Shown here one piece after another: positions 23,725 through 35,638 of a stretch of 64,000 nt of DNA. A program made the translations under genes and the position numbers. Position 1 is the stretch's first letter. Each line of letters begins with the position of its first letter. Origin of the DNA: Laguncularia racemosa (lineage: Eukaryota > Streptophyta > Magnoliopsida > Myrtales > Combretaceae); assembly GCA_037954665.1 (NCBI GenBank), contig JBBMOL010000230.1, positions 930,001 through 994,000 of the forward strand. The letters run 5' to 3'. The notes under the pieces were generated by a model. It did no database searches. It saw only the letters and a list, made by a program, of their open reading frames with translations, and was not told where the DNA came from.

Positions 23725-24729
23725 TGATGGGAAAATTTTGGCACCGTTGATACTTTCAGAACTCGATTTGAATGATAATCCAAATCACTCATATTTTATG
23801 TCATTTCTTTTCATCTAATAAGTATTTGAAAAATAATCTTACAGGTACAAAAATAATTCTCCATGGGATGCCAATATGTCCTACACTAGTCGATAGACAC
23901 GGGACATCTTCAGAATTACAATCAAAGATCCGCTACGATTATTTCCACTCCGAAGCATTGGCTCATGAAGACTTATGATATTTTGTACTTTGTAATTGCT
24001 TTATGAACTATTTTATGCTGTATTTTCTCTTGGGATTCTTTCATTTTATTGTAATTTTCATTTAGAACTAGCCACCTTAAAAGTGGCAAACTTGTAATTT
24101 TGACCATTTTCTAACCCTAGGAGTAGCAAGTATAAATACTTGCTTATAGTAGGGTTTGAGGAGGCCATTTTGCAGATTAAACACTAGCACTTCACGTGTG
24201 GGAATTAGGGTTCATCGTAGTTCTAATTCTCTTATCAATTTCAACCTAAGAATTGGAATTGTGGCAAGTGCAATAAAGGGAAATTGTGAGTCATATCGAT
24301 TTCTTTCTTTGTTGTTTTTCATTTCATCTCTAGTGAGTCATATGTAGGGTTGATTTGGAGTTTCTTGGACATATTTGTGAATGTAATTCGTGAACAATTA
24401 TCTTGTTTATGATTGATTGTTCTTTTAGTACTTGAAATGAATATTATTTTATTATTGGCATGCATTGGAATTGAAGGGGGAGTTGATATCACGGTTTTGA
24501 TCCATCCATTTTGATTTGAATTCACATGGATTTTCAATTAATTTTGTTGTCATATGGTGAAGATTACAAATAGGGATTGCAATTACATCAATTAATCTTC
24601 AGTTTTCATCAATATTTCCAAAGGGTTTTCACGTGAGTTGTTAACTAATTGGACCGGTTTTGTGATATAGTTGTGAATTGTTTTCCTTGAGTCATTTGAT
24701 TGTGCTTGGACTTAATTTTGAGCACATCA
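23725..24729 (+). repeat. B1 5' LTR
   Basis: It runs from TGATGGGAAAATTTTGG to GAGCACATCA (1005 bp). A GCAAGTATAAATACTTGC palindrome near 24126 (14 nt around TATAAATA) may act as the promoter core; it is conserved in B2, B3, C1, F and G. Confidence 0.85.
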
Positions 24730-24734
24730 TCTTT

Positions 24735-24746
24735 TGGTATCAGAGC
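24735..24746 (+). promoter_or_regulatory. B1 primer-binding site (initiator Met tRNA)
   Basis: TGGTATCAGAGC, 5 nt after the LTR end; the same spacing (5 nt) is seen in B2. Confidence 0.85.
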
Positions 24747-26525
24747 ACAAGTTAAGAGAAGGGATTTAGTGTTGGTTGATTTCGTGATCTTCACTTTCAA
24801 TTAGGGTTCTTCATATTATGATCCAAATTGTGAAGTGGAGTTGAGTATTTAAATTGTGTTGTTAAAGTGCTATCTTATTGTTTTTGTTGTTGTATACTTG
24901 GAGACTTGTAACATTCTTGGTTACCTTGAGAAGTGGCCGTGAGTGTGAAGTGTCTTTGAGGTAGAACGTGAGGAGAAGAAGTGTTGATCCTTTGTGATCA
25001 ATTGAAGAAGTGTGAATTTTCTTGTTGAAATTTCGGAAGTGAGGAGTAACATTTTGATGCGAGATCGGTTTGATCAGATTCCTAACTGATATGAACCACG
25101 CCAACGTGTGACGAAACCTAATACTAATACGTTCGGAATTCGTTACCTAAGATGCAAAAACACCCTCAAGTGGAAACCGCAACTCGTTGTCTATAATCGA
25201 GACAAGAACCTTGGTATAATATGAAGACGCCACAATCGGGATGAAAGATCGATTGATAAGTCGGGATGAACGCCACGGAAATAAAATCCGATAAGTTCTA
25301 AGTTAGTTCTTGAAGAACCAAGAGAGGAGTCTCTCCAACGTGTTTTTAATGTTGTATGATGTATGTTATCTCTATTCTAAACCCTAGGAGCTTTATACTA
25401 GGGTTACAATTCGTAAAAATACAAGTCCAAAACGACGTCACTTCAATAAGTGCGTAAAATAAAAAAACAACACAAAAGGCCAGCGTCGGGAGATACACGG
25501 CCGTGTACATGGCCGTGTACTTTTCTATGCAAATTCTGGCAACATACACAACCGTGTACTTCTGGTCGTGTATCTTTCTATGGATTTTCTTGACTCCATA
25601 CACGGCCGTGCCTTTGGCCGTGTATATGACCGTATATGATTCTGTGTAACTTTGAGATTCCTACACGGTCGTGCCTTGTAAATACACGCCCTCTTCACCC
25701 CATATCCGATATGACTTGTATAAGAGCAAGGGTCTTCCTATGGTTGTTCCAATCCGTTCTAACTTCATGATTGCTCCAATCCTTTCCGGCTTCATGGACA
25801 TCCTTTATCAACCCGTTAAGTGCTTCCTTGAGTCGTTTCGCTCGATTTCTTATGATCAGTCCAGGCGGCACTTCAAGAGGATCCACATTCCTTCTTCCGG
25901 CTTGACTCTCATTATGGATCTCATCACATTTGTGATTTTCAAACTTGAATTTCCAGATTTGAGGTGTGAGTTAAGGAAGTTATTTGAATTTCAAACACAA
26001 ATTAAGTGATAGAAGTAATTGTGTGTTCATTTGAATTTGAAAGTGGCTCCTTTGCCATTTGTGGAATATTGCAATTAATGATCTTATTTTGAATTTGAAT
26101 TAAGCTGCCTTTTGTTGTGAGTTGCGGTTAGAACTTGTGGAAAGTGGAGTACATCTTGTTATTATTACCGTAGAAGTGGAGTGTATTTGTTGTTGTTGCT
26201 GTTTGTTATTATTGCCATGGAAGTAGAGTGCATTTTTATGTTGTTGCCGTGGGAGTTGTTTGTGAAGTGAGTGACTTGTGGAATTTGGAAAAAAAAAATT
26301 GTTGCATCGTGATTTAAAAGGAGTAGGAAAATATTATTGTTGTGGTGATTGAATTTGTTAAGCACCGTATATAGAAAAGGTGTGTGTGTGTGACTTGTTG
26401 CACCGTGGGTGTATAAGTGTGTGTGTTGTTATCCAAACGTGTTATTGTGATGTGGTGAAGTGATGGGAGTGTGCTAAAATTATTTGAGATTACATTTGTA
26501 CTTCAAATAAATCGCATCCACAAAC
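24747..26525 (+). other. B1 untranslated leader, with a K-family solo LTR inside
   Basis: No frame is conserved. The sequence before 25087 and after 25926 is GT-rich leader like that of B2 in reverse. Repeated GTTGTTGTTG and GTGTGTGTG tracts occur at 26175-26420. Confidence 0.6.
25087..25926 (-). repeat. K-family solo LTR in the B1 leader
   Basis: It is bounded by TGATATGAACC (25087) and CTCATCA (25926), the two ends of a K LTR in minus orientation. It contains a perfect 14-bp palindrome TACACGGCCGTGTA at 25494-25507. The flanks (CTAAC left, CATTT right) do not match, so it either arose by recombination between different elements or its duplication has decayed. Confidence 0.8.
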
Positions 26526-27003
26526 ATATCAAATGATAGTGTGCATGGGGGCATTGGCAATGAGACCGATAGCCAAGTGGGTGGTAGACCAGGTCGTCGA
26601 AATACAAGTGGAAGAACTCTAGATGAACAACTTTAGGACCTTACCACAATTGTTGCTACATTGGCAACAAGGATCGATAGGATGACATTGCCACCACCAC
26701 CTGTGGTAAACCTTCAGGTACCACCTAGAGTAGCTCCTCAAAATGTCTAGAGAGAAGGGGCAGTTAGAGGAAATTTCGGGAGAAGAGTAGAAGGAGATTA
26801 TCATGCTCATAGGGAAGACAGAGATGATAATTTTGGGGTTAATCCATACCTAGACAGGGAATTTAGACCACCTCGAGGATTAGAGTATGTGAAGCTACAT
26901 ATGCCTTCATTTGATGGTAGGGGTTCCGCCGATGATTACCTAGATTGGGAAGACAAAGTTAAGGGTCTTTTCGAGTGTTATGAGATTGATGATGACTCCA
27001 GGG
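26526..27003 (+). pseudogene. B1 gag, N-terminal part (interrupted by K2)
   Basis: The frame corresponds to B2 gag (GGIGNE..SQVGGRPG, RTLDEQL, LTTIVATLATRIDRMTLPPPP). The likely start codon is mutated to ATA at 26526. There are internal stops at about 26633 and 26747. The segment ends FDGRGSADDYLDWEDKVKGL and CYEIDDDSR, where K2 begins at 27004. The other half resumes at 40095 with VRLAAVEFIRYAALWW. The type is a retrotransposon gag matrix/capsid region. Confidence 0.8.
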
Positions 27004-27826
27004 TGATACGAACCACGCCCACGTGTGATGAAACCCAATACCAATACGTTCGGAATTGCTACCTAAGATGCCAAAACAATCAAGTGGAATCGCGACCCGT
27101 TGCCTATAAAGTGAGGCAAGAACCTTGGTATATTATGTGGACACCACAATCGGGATGAAAGACCGATTGATAAGTCGGGATGAACGCCATAGAAGAAAAT
27201 CCGATAAGTTCAAGAGAAGTTTTTTAAAGAACCAAGAGAGGAATTCTCTCAAATGTGTTATTCAACTTTTATATGTCTGTTCTATGTTCTATTCTCAACC
27301 CTAGAAGCTTATATTAGGGTTTACAACTCGTAATAATAAAAGCCCAAAATGACATAACATCATAAAGCCGTGAAAAAAATAACAAGCAGGGGATGAAGGC
27401 CGGCGGCGTAGGAGCCGGCGTAGGGATGAAGGCCAGCGGCGTAGGAGCCGGTGTAGGGCCGGTGTAGAGGGTATACACGGCCATGCCTTCTGGCCGTGTA
27501 TGTTTCTGTGGATATTCTTGACACCACACACAGTCGTGCCTTCTGGCCGTGTATACGGCTGTGTATGTCTCTGTGGAGCCTCCAGACTCACTACACGGCC
27601 ATGCCTTGTAAAAGACACGCCCCCTTCAACCCGTATTCTTTATGACTTGTACAAGAGCAAGTGCATTCTCATGGTTGCTCCAATTCCGGCTTCGTGGACA
27701 TCCTTTATCAACCCGTTAAGTGCTTCCTTAAATCGTTTCACTCGAGTTCTTGTGATCGGTCCAAGTGGCACTTCAAGAGGATCCACATTCCATCTTTTGG
27801 CTTGGCTCCCATCATGGCCCTCATCA
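27004..27826 (-). repeat. K2 3' LTR
   Basis: It is bounded by TGATACGAACC and CCCTCATCA on the plus strand. It contains an extra GC-rich tandem (GGCGTAGGAGCCGG units, 27400-27465) and CACGG/CCGTG palindromes at 27470-27625 absent or shorter in the 5' copy. Confidence 0.9.
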
Positions 27827-28653
27827 TTCCCCTCCTCTTGAAAAGGATTTATCCTCAAATCGTCGCCTACATCAAAAGGACTCAGATCAGTAACATTAAA
27901 CGTAGCACTCACTTGATACTCACCTGGCAAATCTATCTTGTATGCATTATCATTGATGCGCTCAAGAATTTGAAATGGTCCATCGCCTCTAGGAAGTAAT
28001 TTAGATCGACACTGCATAAGAAACCGCTCTTTATGCATGTGAACCCAAACCCAATCTCTAGGTTCAAAGACAGCTTGTCGACGACCCTTGTTGGCTTGTT
28101 TCACATACTGCTCTGTTCTTCGCTCAATGTTTAGCCTTGCCTTCTCATGGATCTGTTTAACAAATTATGCTTTCTTCTTGCCATCTAGATTAACATATTT
28201 AGAAATAGGCAGAGGTGATAAATCCAAAGGAGTTAGTGGATTAAAACCATACACAATTTCAAAAGGAGTAAACTTAGTAGCAGAATGCATTGTGCGACTA
28301 CAGGAAAATTCAACATGTGGCAAACAATCCTCCCAACTTTTAATGTTCTTTTTAATGACTACCCTTAACAGAGTAGATAAAGTTCGATTTACTACCTCAG
28401 TTTGACCATCAGTCTGTGGATGACAAGTAGTAGAAAACAATAGCTTAGTTCCTAACTTAGCCCATAGGGTCTTCCAGAAGTAGCTTCAGAACTTGGTATC
28501 TCTATCCGATACGATTGTTCTAGGCATACCATGCAATCTCACAACTTCCCTAAAGAACAAATTAACAATATTGCAAGCATCATCTGTTTTGTGGCAAGGA
28601 ATGAAATGTGTCATCTTAGAAAATCTATCCACAACTACAAAAATAGAATCTCG
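27640..28653 (-). pseudogene. K2 integrase, C-terminal part
   Basis: On the minus strand this resumes after A2 with RDSIFVVVDRFSKM, then SDRD (second catalytic Asp) near 28495, a frame break near 28470, QTDGQTEVVNRTL (catalytic Glu) near 28400, and RGDGPFQILERIN and ATFNVTDLSPF (the GPF module) at 27870-28010. The frame from 28104 stays open to 27640, which is 187 bases inside the 3' LTR, ending in the TRTRVKRFKEALNGLIKDV tail. A stop codon at 28167 region and the A2 insertion make it non-functional. Confidence 0.85.
27827..27839 (-). promoter_or_regulatory. K2 polypurine tract
   Basis: On the minus strand it reads AAGAGGAGGGGAA directly before the 3' LTR. The equivalents are AAGAGGAGGGGAA in K1 and AAGAGGAAGGAAA in K3. 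Confidence 0.8.
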
Positions 28654-28658
28654 ACCAT

Positions 28659-30302
28659 TGATGGGTGCCGAATCCAACAAAAATAAAACCTACTCTAGAC
28701 AATTATATGATTTGCATATAGTGGTGAGTAAGGTCGAATCCATAGAGATTGGTTAAACTTATTTCTATTCAAGGAGAATAAAAGGGAAAAGGAAAATGGG
28801 GGGTTTGGTTTGTGAATCGAATAAAGTTAAAACAAGATAAGAAAGTTGTAATTGATAAAAAGCCTAGCCAAAGGAATCAAGATAGTTTAATTCTAGGAAT
28901 TGATCATCGATGCAAATGTTATCTATTCTTAGTTCTAGATAAATTGGTTATGGTTATTAACAAGCTCTAACAACCTGTCTCTCCTTACTTCCTCGATAAC
29001 CTCAGACAAGCGCTTTGAATTATTTCTCTTATTGATTAAACAACCCTTAGACAAGCGCTTAGGATTTAATCTATCAATAGCATTAAGATCTAGAGAGACC
29101 ACCAATTCATGCTAGTAGATTATAAGATAACCTATTTAAACATGATCACACGCCTCCATAACATGAATTCGATCATCTCTTTTATAACCAAACATGTTAT
29201 TGTGTCACTAAGACTAGAACAATCAAACAATTACGGATTTGACGTGCTAGTTGACAATATATTAACTTGCTAATTGAGTAGAAGAGCTCTATTCATACCA
29301 ATCAACAAAGATAATAATGACAAAACGATCAGAAAATATATGAATACCCGAAAGAAAAGAATAGAATAAATACAAGTCAATTAGACCTCACAATTCATGG
29401 AGAATTAAACATCTATGACCCTTTGGCTAGAAAAGTAGCTTAGCTACTTATGTTCATCAACAAAACGAAAATAAAAGATAGAAACATAATGAACCGTGTT
29501 GCCTGCTCTGCCTCCTCGTTTCCTTCTTGTCTCCAAGGTGATTCCAGATTCCAAAGTTCAAAAGTTTAAAAGTTGTCCTAACCCTCTAGGGTTGGCTCTA
29601 TTTATATTATTAGATGGATAGCATGTGATCTTTTGCTAGCAAGATACGAAAATATCTTTCCTTTTCCAAGTAGATTTTGAGAAGTGAAGATTCGTCTGCC
29701 TGGCACGCCCCACCACACGGCCGTAGGTCAAGCCGTGCCATCCTCTGTGCATATTCTTCAAGTCTTTAACCACGCCCGGTGTGAACCACGGTCACACACA
29801 CGGCCAGATTTCAAACCGTGCCTTCATCTGTGCATAATCTTCAAGTCTTCATCCGTGTCCAGTGTGTACGACGGTTACATCCACGGCTAGATTTCAAGCC
29901 ATGCCTTCATCTGGTTGATGTTCCACACTTTCTTCTCCTTGGCACACCTAGCTTCCACCACGGCTTCAAGCACGGTTTCTCCCACGGCTTCCACCACGGC
30001 CGTGCCTTAAGCCGTGTCTCTCTCTGTTGTAAGTCCTCATTTTCGCCTTCTTGTCCAGTGTGTAACACGGTTTGAACCTTGGCCGTGCCTCAAACCATGC
30101 TTCCTCCGGTGGTGTAATTCCTTGTCTTGATCCAAGTTGTAGATGACTTCTCCAAAATACTTGAATTAGCATCCTTGACTCCATTTAACCTGATTTATCA
30201 CGATGATAGAATTAAAGTACCATTTCCTTATGATTTCTATAAAATCAATAATAATTTAACACAATTTATACTATAAAGATTAAGTATAAAATGGCTCTAT
30301 TA
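28659..30302 (-). repeat. A2 3' LTR
   Basis: 1644 bp. Its inner end reads CTCTATTA instead of CTCTATCA, so the terminal TG is mutated to TA. It contains a CACGG/CCGTG palindrome-rich block at 29700-30110. Confidence 0.9.
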
Positions 30303-30341
30303 AATTCCCCCACACTTAAACTCTTGCTTGTCCTCAAGCAA
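30303..30341 (-). promoter_or_regulatory. A2 terminal polypurine tract with upstream hairpin
   Basis: On the minus strand: hairpin TTGCTT-GAGGAC-AAGCAA (30341-30324), three bases, then TTTAAGTGTGGGGGAATT up to the LTR. It primes plus-strand synthesis at the 3' LTR by analogy with other LTR elements. Confidence 0.75.
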
Positions 30342-31683
30342 TTGCATCAAATCAATTGAGAAATCTATCATAGATTATACAAACTTTCTTTTCCTCATTC
30401 CAAGCATCTATTCATTTGTAATTCATGACTTGTAATTTAATGTCTACTACTTCAACCCAATTGGTTTCTTGTGATCAAATTACTATGGACAAAATTCAAT
30501 AGCTAATCTAAACAAAACAAACTTCAATCCTCATGTTTAGCAAAAGAATTTTTTTTTCCAAAAGTAAATACTTAATCCACTAAGGAAAAACACCCAATTA
30601 AACTTCATTGGATATTAGCAAACATATAATCCTTGCAGTATAAAGTAAAAGCATATAGTATAAGCTCTTTGCTAGATATTCTCCCTTTTATACATCTTTG
30701 TTTTATTCAATGAACGTTCACATTCATGTTCTTTTGATTTATTCAAGCATCTATTTTGACGGGTTTTTGCCCGCTTCTTTTCATGAACTTTTGCTTTTTT
30801 CGCCCTTATCGTTATAGTGCGTTCATTGAGTCGGCAACATCCCGAGCTCATCACTCAAGTGACCGGGTTTTGAGATACCCCTACGGACTCTTCCTCACTC
30901 TAACATTCAAGTTTGAATACTCTTGACTCAATTAGTTGAATCATTGGAGTAATGGCTATGCTTGATTTTTTTTTTCACTAAGTGTTATGATTGCTTTACA
31001 AACAACTTCAAAGAGTATACAATAGCTAATATAACCTAGAAGTAAACTTGTTTATTTTTTACTTAGGGACTCGACTTACTCTTAGACTTCCAATTCTAAA
31101 GCTAAATACAAAGTAAATTTGTTTCTTAAAGATTTCACTACTTAATTTTAACCATGTATTCTAATCACAGCAGTGGGTGAGTAAAACATTTGAACAAGTC
31201 AATTTCACATTTTGTAGATGCTTATTACAACATTTAGTACAATCTCTAGATTTCATGATAATTTTGAAAAACTTTGGCTTAAAATTGCTTTAGGACAAAC
31301 ATTCAGAGTATAAGTTAGTTCTCTATTCTCTATATTTTATTATTCTCTCCCCCACACTTAGCTTGAACAGTGTCCTCACTGTTCCTAATTCAGCACAATT
31401 GAAGAGGAATTAACAACACAAAGGACATTAGAGAATAAGAGAAAGGAAATATTGGTACTTCCCTGGTATTGGAGTGGTCCCTTTAAGCTCTGGAAAGTGT
31501 CATCTAATGATATGTATCCTTGCTGCAGTCGATCCAAAGAGTTCAAAACTACACTAAAATCAAAACAAACTAAACTAAAACAAAACAAAACTAAAACAAA
31601 CCAAAACTAATGTAAAACAAAACTTTTTTTTTTTTTTTTACATGGGTTGCCTCCCATGAAGCGCCTTTCTTTAACGTCTTTGG
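30342..31683 (-). other. A2 3' non-coding tail
   Basis: No frame of note was found. It holds an internal hairpin plus PPT module at 31345-31384, an AAACAAAAC-type low-complexity stretch at 31555-31620, a 16-20 base T run near 31625 and the post-coding hairpin pair at 31641-31692. Confidence 0.6.
31345..31384 (-). promoter_or_regulatory. A2 internal hairpin plus polypurine module
   Basis: On the minus strand: GAACAGT-GAGGAC-ACTGTTC (31384-31365), four bases, then TAAGTGTGGGGGAGAG (31360-31345). The arrangement matches the terminal PPT, with a different stem sequence and the same hexaloop. Confidence 0.7.
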
Positions 31684-31692
31684 CTAGACGTT
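31641..31692 (-). promoter_or_regulatory. A2 post-coding hairpin pair
   Basis: On the minus strand: AACGTCT-AGCCAA-AGACGTT (31692-31673), then GCGCTTCATGGGAGGCAACCCATG, in which CATGGG-AGGCAA-CCCATG (31658-31641) is a perfect six-pair hairpin. It overlaps the protease stop region at 31684. Confidence 0.65.
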
Positions 31693-33937
31693 CCTGGCTA
31701 AATATTCGGATAAGGATTTTGATTGCAACCTTGGTGCCTGTGGTGATGGGTTAATAGCATCCGTAACAAAAACAGGAGAGATATCGTTAGGATGTTTCAT
31801 GGCATCATAAATGTTAAATTTAATCACTTCACCATCAAATTCCATAGTGAGGGTGCCATCATTTACATCGATTTTCGTTTTAGAAGTCTTAAGGAATGGT
31901 CGCCCTAATAATATCAGTGATGAAGTATGAGAATCACTATCATCCATGTCAAGCACATAAAAATCAGCAGGAAAAACCAAACCATTAACTTGTACTAAAA
32001 CATCTTCTAGAACTCCCTCAGGATAAACATTGGACCTATCAGCAAGTTGAACAATAACGCCTGTTTCCTTTAGGGGGCCAACATTTAAACATTGATAAAC
32101 AGATAAAGGCATAACATTGATTGAAGCGCCTAAATCACACATAGCTTTAGTGATTCCAAGGTTACCTATTTTGCAAGGAATAGTAAACATACCTGGATCC
32201 TTACATTTAGGAGGAAGCTTCTTTTGAAGAATAGCTGAAACATTCTCACCTACACTAATCTTTTCATTACCTTTCAGCTTTCTTTTGTTAGTGCACAATT
32301 CTTTTAGAAATTTAGCATAACGAGGTACTTGCTTAATAGCATCCAGTAAGGAATGTTTACCTCAACTTTGCGAAAAGTGTCAAGAATCTCTTTTTCTTCA
32401 GCTTCATTCTTGGATTTTGCTAGTCTGGAAGGGAAAGGAGGTGCTGTTGTCATGACCTTTGGTGGTTCAATGAGGGGTCCTTTGATCTGATTGTTCTGCT
32501 GGCTTGGAGTTGGAGTTTCTTTCTCAGTCTCTACCTCAGGATTAGTTCGGTGATTCTCCTCATTTGATCCCTGCAATTTCGTTCCACTTCTCAAGGTAAT
32601 TGCATTAGCACTTTGCTTTGGATTTGTGACGGTTTGAGAAGGTAACTTACCTTGAGTTTCCAACCTATTTAGAGAAGAAGCAAGTTGACTTACCTGATTT
32701 TCCAAGTTGTGGATGCTCTGCTTTGTCTCATCCTGAAATTGTTTTGTATTAATGGCAAGTGATTTAACAATTTCCTCAAGGGACATACCTGAAGTGGAAG
32801 GAGCCAGTGATACTTGGTTTGATGGCTTGGGTTGGAATTGTTGGAAGTTTTGTGGTTTATTGCCATATCTGAAGTTAAGGTGATCCCTCCATCCGAGATT
32901 GTAAGTGTTTGAATAGGGATCATATTTCCTTTGTGGCTGTCCTGGGAATCCGCCTACAGCATTGGCATGTTCATGGTTGTCATCTTGCAATGTGGGACAC
33001 ATGTCGGTCGGATGACTAGGAGCAGCACAAATTCCACAAGCTTTCACCTGTTGGGTATTTCCAAGAGCTAGCTGCTGCACAAGGGAGGTAAGATTAGAAA
33101 TTTGATGTTCAAGGTTAGACACATTTACCTCATTTACCTTCCTTGAAGATGCATCATGCCTATACCCAAATTGTTGCGAATTAGCAGCCATAATGGAGAT
33201 CAATTCCCTAGCTTGACCAGGGGTTTTGTTTACTATGGCGCCTCCACTTGCAGCATCTATCATCTTTCTTTCCATCGGAAGTAGGCCTTCGTAGAGATAT
33301 TGGATGAGGAGTTGTTCGGATATCCCATGTTGTGGGCAGCTTGCACACAGTTGCTTGAACCTTTCCCAATACTCATAAGAGTCTCGGTGTCCCTTTGTTT
33401 TATACCACAAATTTCTCTTCTTATACCAGCGGCTCTGGATGCGGGGAAGAATTTGTCCAAGAAGAGTCTTACCATATCTGTCCAAGTGGTGATAGAACCT
33501 GGAGGCAAATAAAACAACCAATCTTTAGCTTTAGTACTTAAAGAAAATGGAAAAGCACGTAGCTTGATTTGATTGTCAGTTATTCCTTGCGGCCTCATAC
33601 TAGAACACACTATATGGAACTCTTTCAAATGCTTATGAGGATCTTCATTCTCAAGACCATGAAATGTAGGTAGCAGATGTATCAACTCAGATTTCAATTC
33701 GAATTCCACGGCTAGTTCGGGGTAGTGAATACAAAGTGGTTGTTGATTCACATCCGGTGCAGCCAACTCCCTTAAGGTTCTCTCGAGATTTGCCATGCCA
33801 TCCTCTTTTCCAGAATTAGACAAGTCCGGTACTAAGTGCGGTCTAGTGGATGATCTAGCTTCTTGTCGTAGTCTCTTTAGAGTCTTCTCAATCTCCGGAT
33901 TATAAATCAGTTCACCTGTCTGAGAAGAACGAGTCAT
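31684..33937 (-). pseudogene. A2 gag and aspartic protease (two frameshifts)
   Basis: Starts with ATG at 33937 (MTRSSQTGELIYNPEIEKT). Gag (33937 to about 32300) shows the FHGLENEDPHKHLKEF and AKDWLFYLPPGSI..W segments typical of Athila capsid, then a CCHC-like region (CGICAAPSHPTDMC near 33000). A frameshift near 33385 moves the frame from the first to the second open block, and another near 32345 moves it into protease. Protease has MCDLGASINVMPLSVY, where Athila elements carry Asp-Leu-Gly in place of the usual Asp-Thr-Gly, and ILLGRPFLKTSKT. It stops at 31684, directly at the post-coding hairpins, with no polymerase following. Confidence 0.88.
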
Positions 33938-33965
33938 ACAATAATAGAAATAAATTTGACACCAA

Positions 33966-33983
33966 TCCCCGGCAACGGCGCCA
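33966..33983 (-). promoter_or_regulatory. A2 primer-binding site (Asp tRNA)
   Basis: On the minus strand TGGCGCCGTTGCCGGGGA, 5 nt from the LTR end, is complementary to the 3' end of plant Asp tRNA, the usual primer for Athila elements. Confidence 0.9.
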
Positions 33984-33988
33984 AAATT

Positions 33989-35633
33989 TGATGGGTGTCG
34001 AATCCAACAAAAATAAAACCTACTCTAGATAATTATATGATTTGCATATAGTGGTGAGTAGGGTCGAATCCACAGAGATTGGTTAAACTTATTTCTATTC
34101 AAGGAGAATAAAAGGGAAAAGGAAAATGGGGGGTTTGGTTTGTGAATCGAATAAAGTTAAAACAAGATAAGAAAGTTGTATATTGATAAAAAGCCTAGCC
34201 AAAGGAATTAAGGTAGTTTAATTCTAGGAATTGATCATCGATGCAAATGTTCTCTATTCTTAGTTCTAGATAAATTGGTTATGGTTATTAACAAGCTCTA
34301 ACAACCTGTCTCTCCTTACTTCCTCGATAACCTCAGACAAGCGCTTTGAATTATTTCTCTTATTGATTAAACAACCCTTAGACAAGCGCTTAGGATTTAA
34401 TCTATCAATAGCATTAAGATCTAGAGAGACCACCAATTCATGCCAGTAGATTATAAGATAACCTATTTAAACATGATCACACGCCTCCATAACATGAATT
34501 CGATCATCTCTTTTATAACCAAACATGTTATTGTGTCACTAAGACTAGAACAATCAAACAATTACGGATTTGACGTGCTAGTTGACAATTATTAACTTGC
34601 TAATTGAGTAGAAGAGCTCTATTCATACCAATCAACAAAGATAATAATGACAAAACGATCAGAAGATATATGAATACCCGAAAGAAAAGAATAGAATAAA
34701 TACAAGTCAATTAGACCTCACAATTCATGGAGAATTAAACATCTATGACCCTTTGGCTAGAAAAGTAGCTTAGCTACTTATGTTCATCAACAAAACGAAA
34801 ATAAAAGATAGAAACATAATGAACCGTGTTGCCTGCTCTGCCTCCTCGTTTCCTTCTTGTCTCCAAGGTGATTCCAGATTCCAAAGTTCAAAAGTTTAAA
34901 AGTTGTCCTAACCCTCTAGGGTTGGCTCTATTTATATTATTAGATGGATAGCATGTGATCTTTTGCTAGCAAGATACGAAAATATCTTTCCTTTTCCAAG
35001 TAGATTTCGAGAAGTGAAGATTCGTCTGCCTGGCACGCCCCACCACACGGCCGTGGGTCAAGCCGTGCCATCCTCTGTGCATATTCTTCAAGTCTTCAAC
35101 CACGCCCAGTGTGAACCACGGTCACATACACGGCCAGATTTCAAACCGTGCCTTCATCTGTGCATAATCTTCAAGTCTTCATCCGTGTCCAGTGTGTACC
35201 ATGGTTACATCCACGGCTAGATTTCAAGTCGTGCCTTCATCTGGTTGATGTTCCACACTTTCTTCTCCTTGGCACACCTAGCTTCCACCACGGCTTCAAG
35301 CACGGTTTCTCCCACGGCTTCCACCACGGCCGTGCCTTAAGCCGTGTCTCTCTCTGTTGTAAGTCCTCATTTTCGACCTTCTTGTCTAGTGTGTAACACG
35401 GTTTGAACCTTGGCCGTGCCTCAAACCGTGCTTCCTCCGGTGGTGTAATTCCTTGTCTTGATCCAAGTTGTAGATGACTTCTCCAAAATACTTGAATTAG
35501 CATCCTTGACTCCATTTAACCTGATTTATCACGATGATAGAATTAAAGTACCATTTCCTTATGATTTCTATAAAATCAATAATAATTTAACACAATTTAT
35601 ACTATAAAGATTGAGTATAAAATGGCTCTATCA
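33989..35633 (-). repeat. A2 5' LTR
   Basis: 1645 bp, on the minus strand from TGATAGAGCC (35633) to CACCCATCA (33989). It contains TATTTATATTATTAG near 34932 (candidate promoter region) and the CACGG/CCGTG palindrome block at 35035-35445. Confidence 0.9.
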
Positions 35634-35638
35634 ACCAT

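Larger units (their letters stand above)
28659..35633 (-). mobile_element. A2: Athila-type element lacking RT, RNase H and integrase
   Basis: LTRs at 33989-35633 (5') and 28659-30302 (3'). The target duplication ACCAT is exact at 28654-28658 and 35634-35638, within K2 integrase. PBS for Asp tRNA at 33966-33983, terminal PPT at 30303-30320. The only coding part is gag plus protease (31684-33937). Downstream is a non-coding tail with the same hairpin elements as A1. The LTRs differ at roughly 25 positions in 1645 by eye (about 1.5 %), so this is a fairly recent insertion despite the missing polymerase. Confidence 0.92.
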
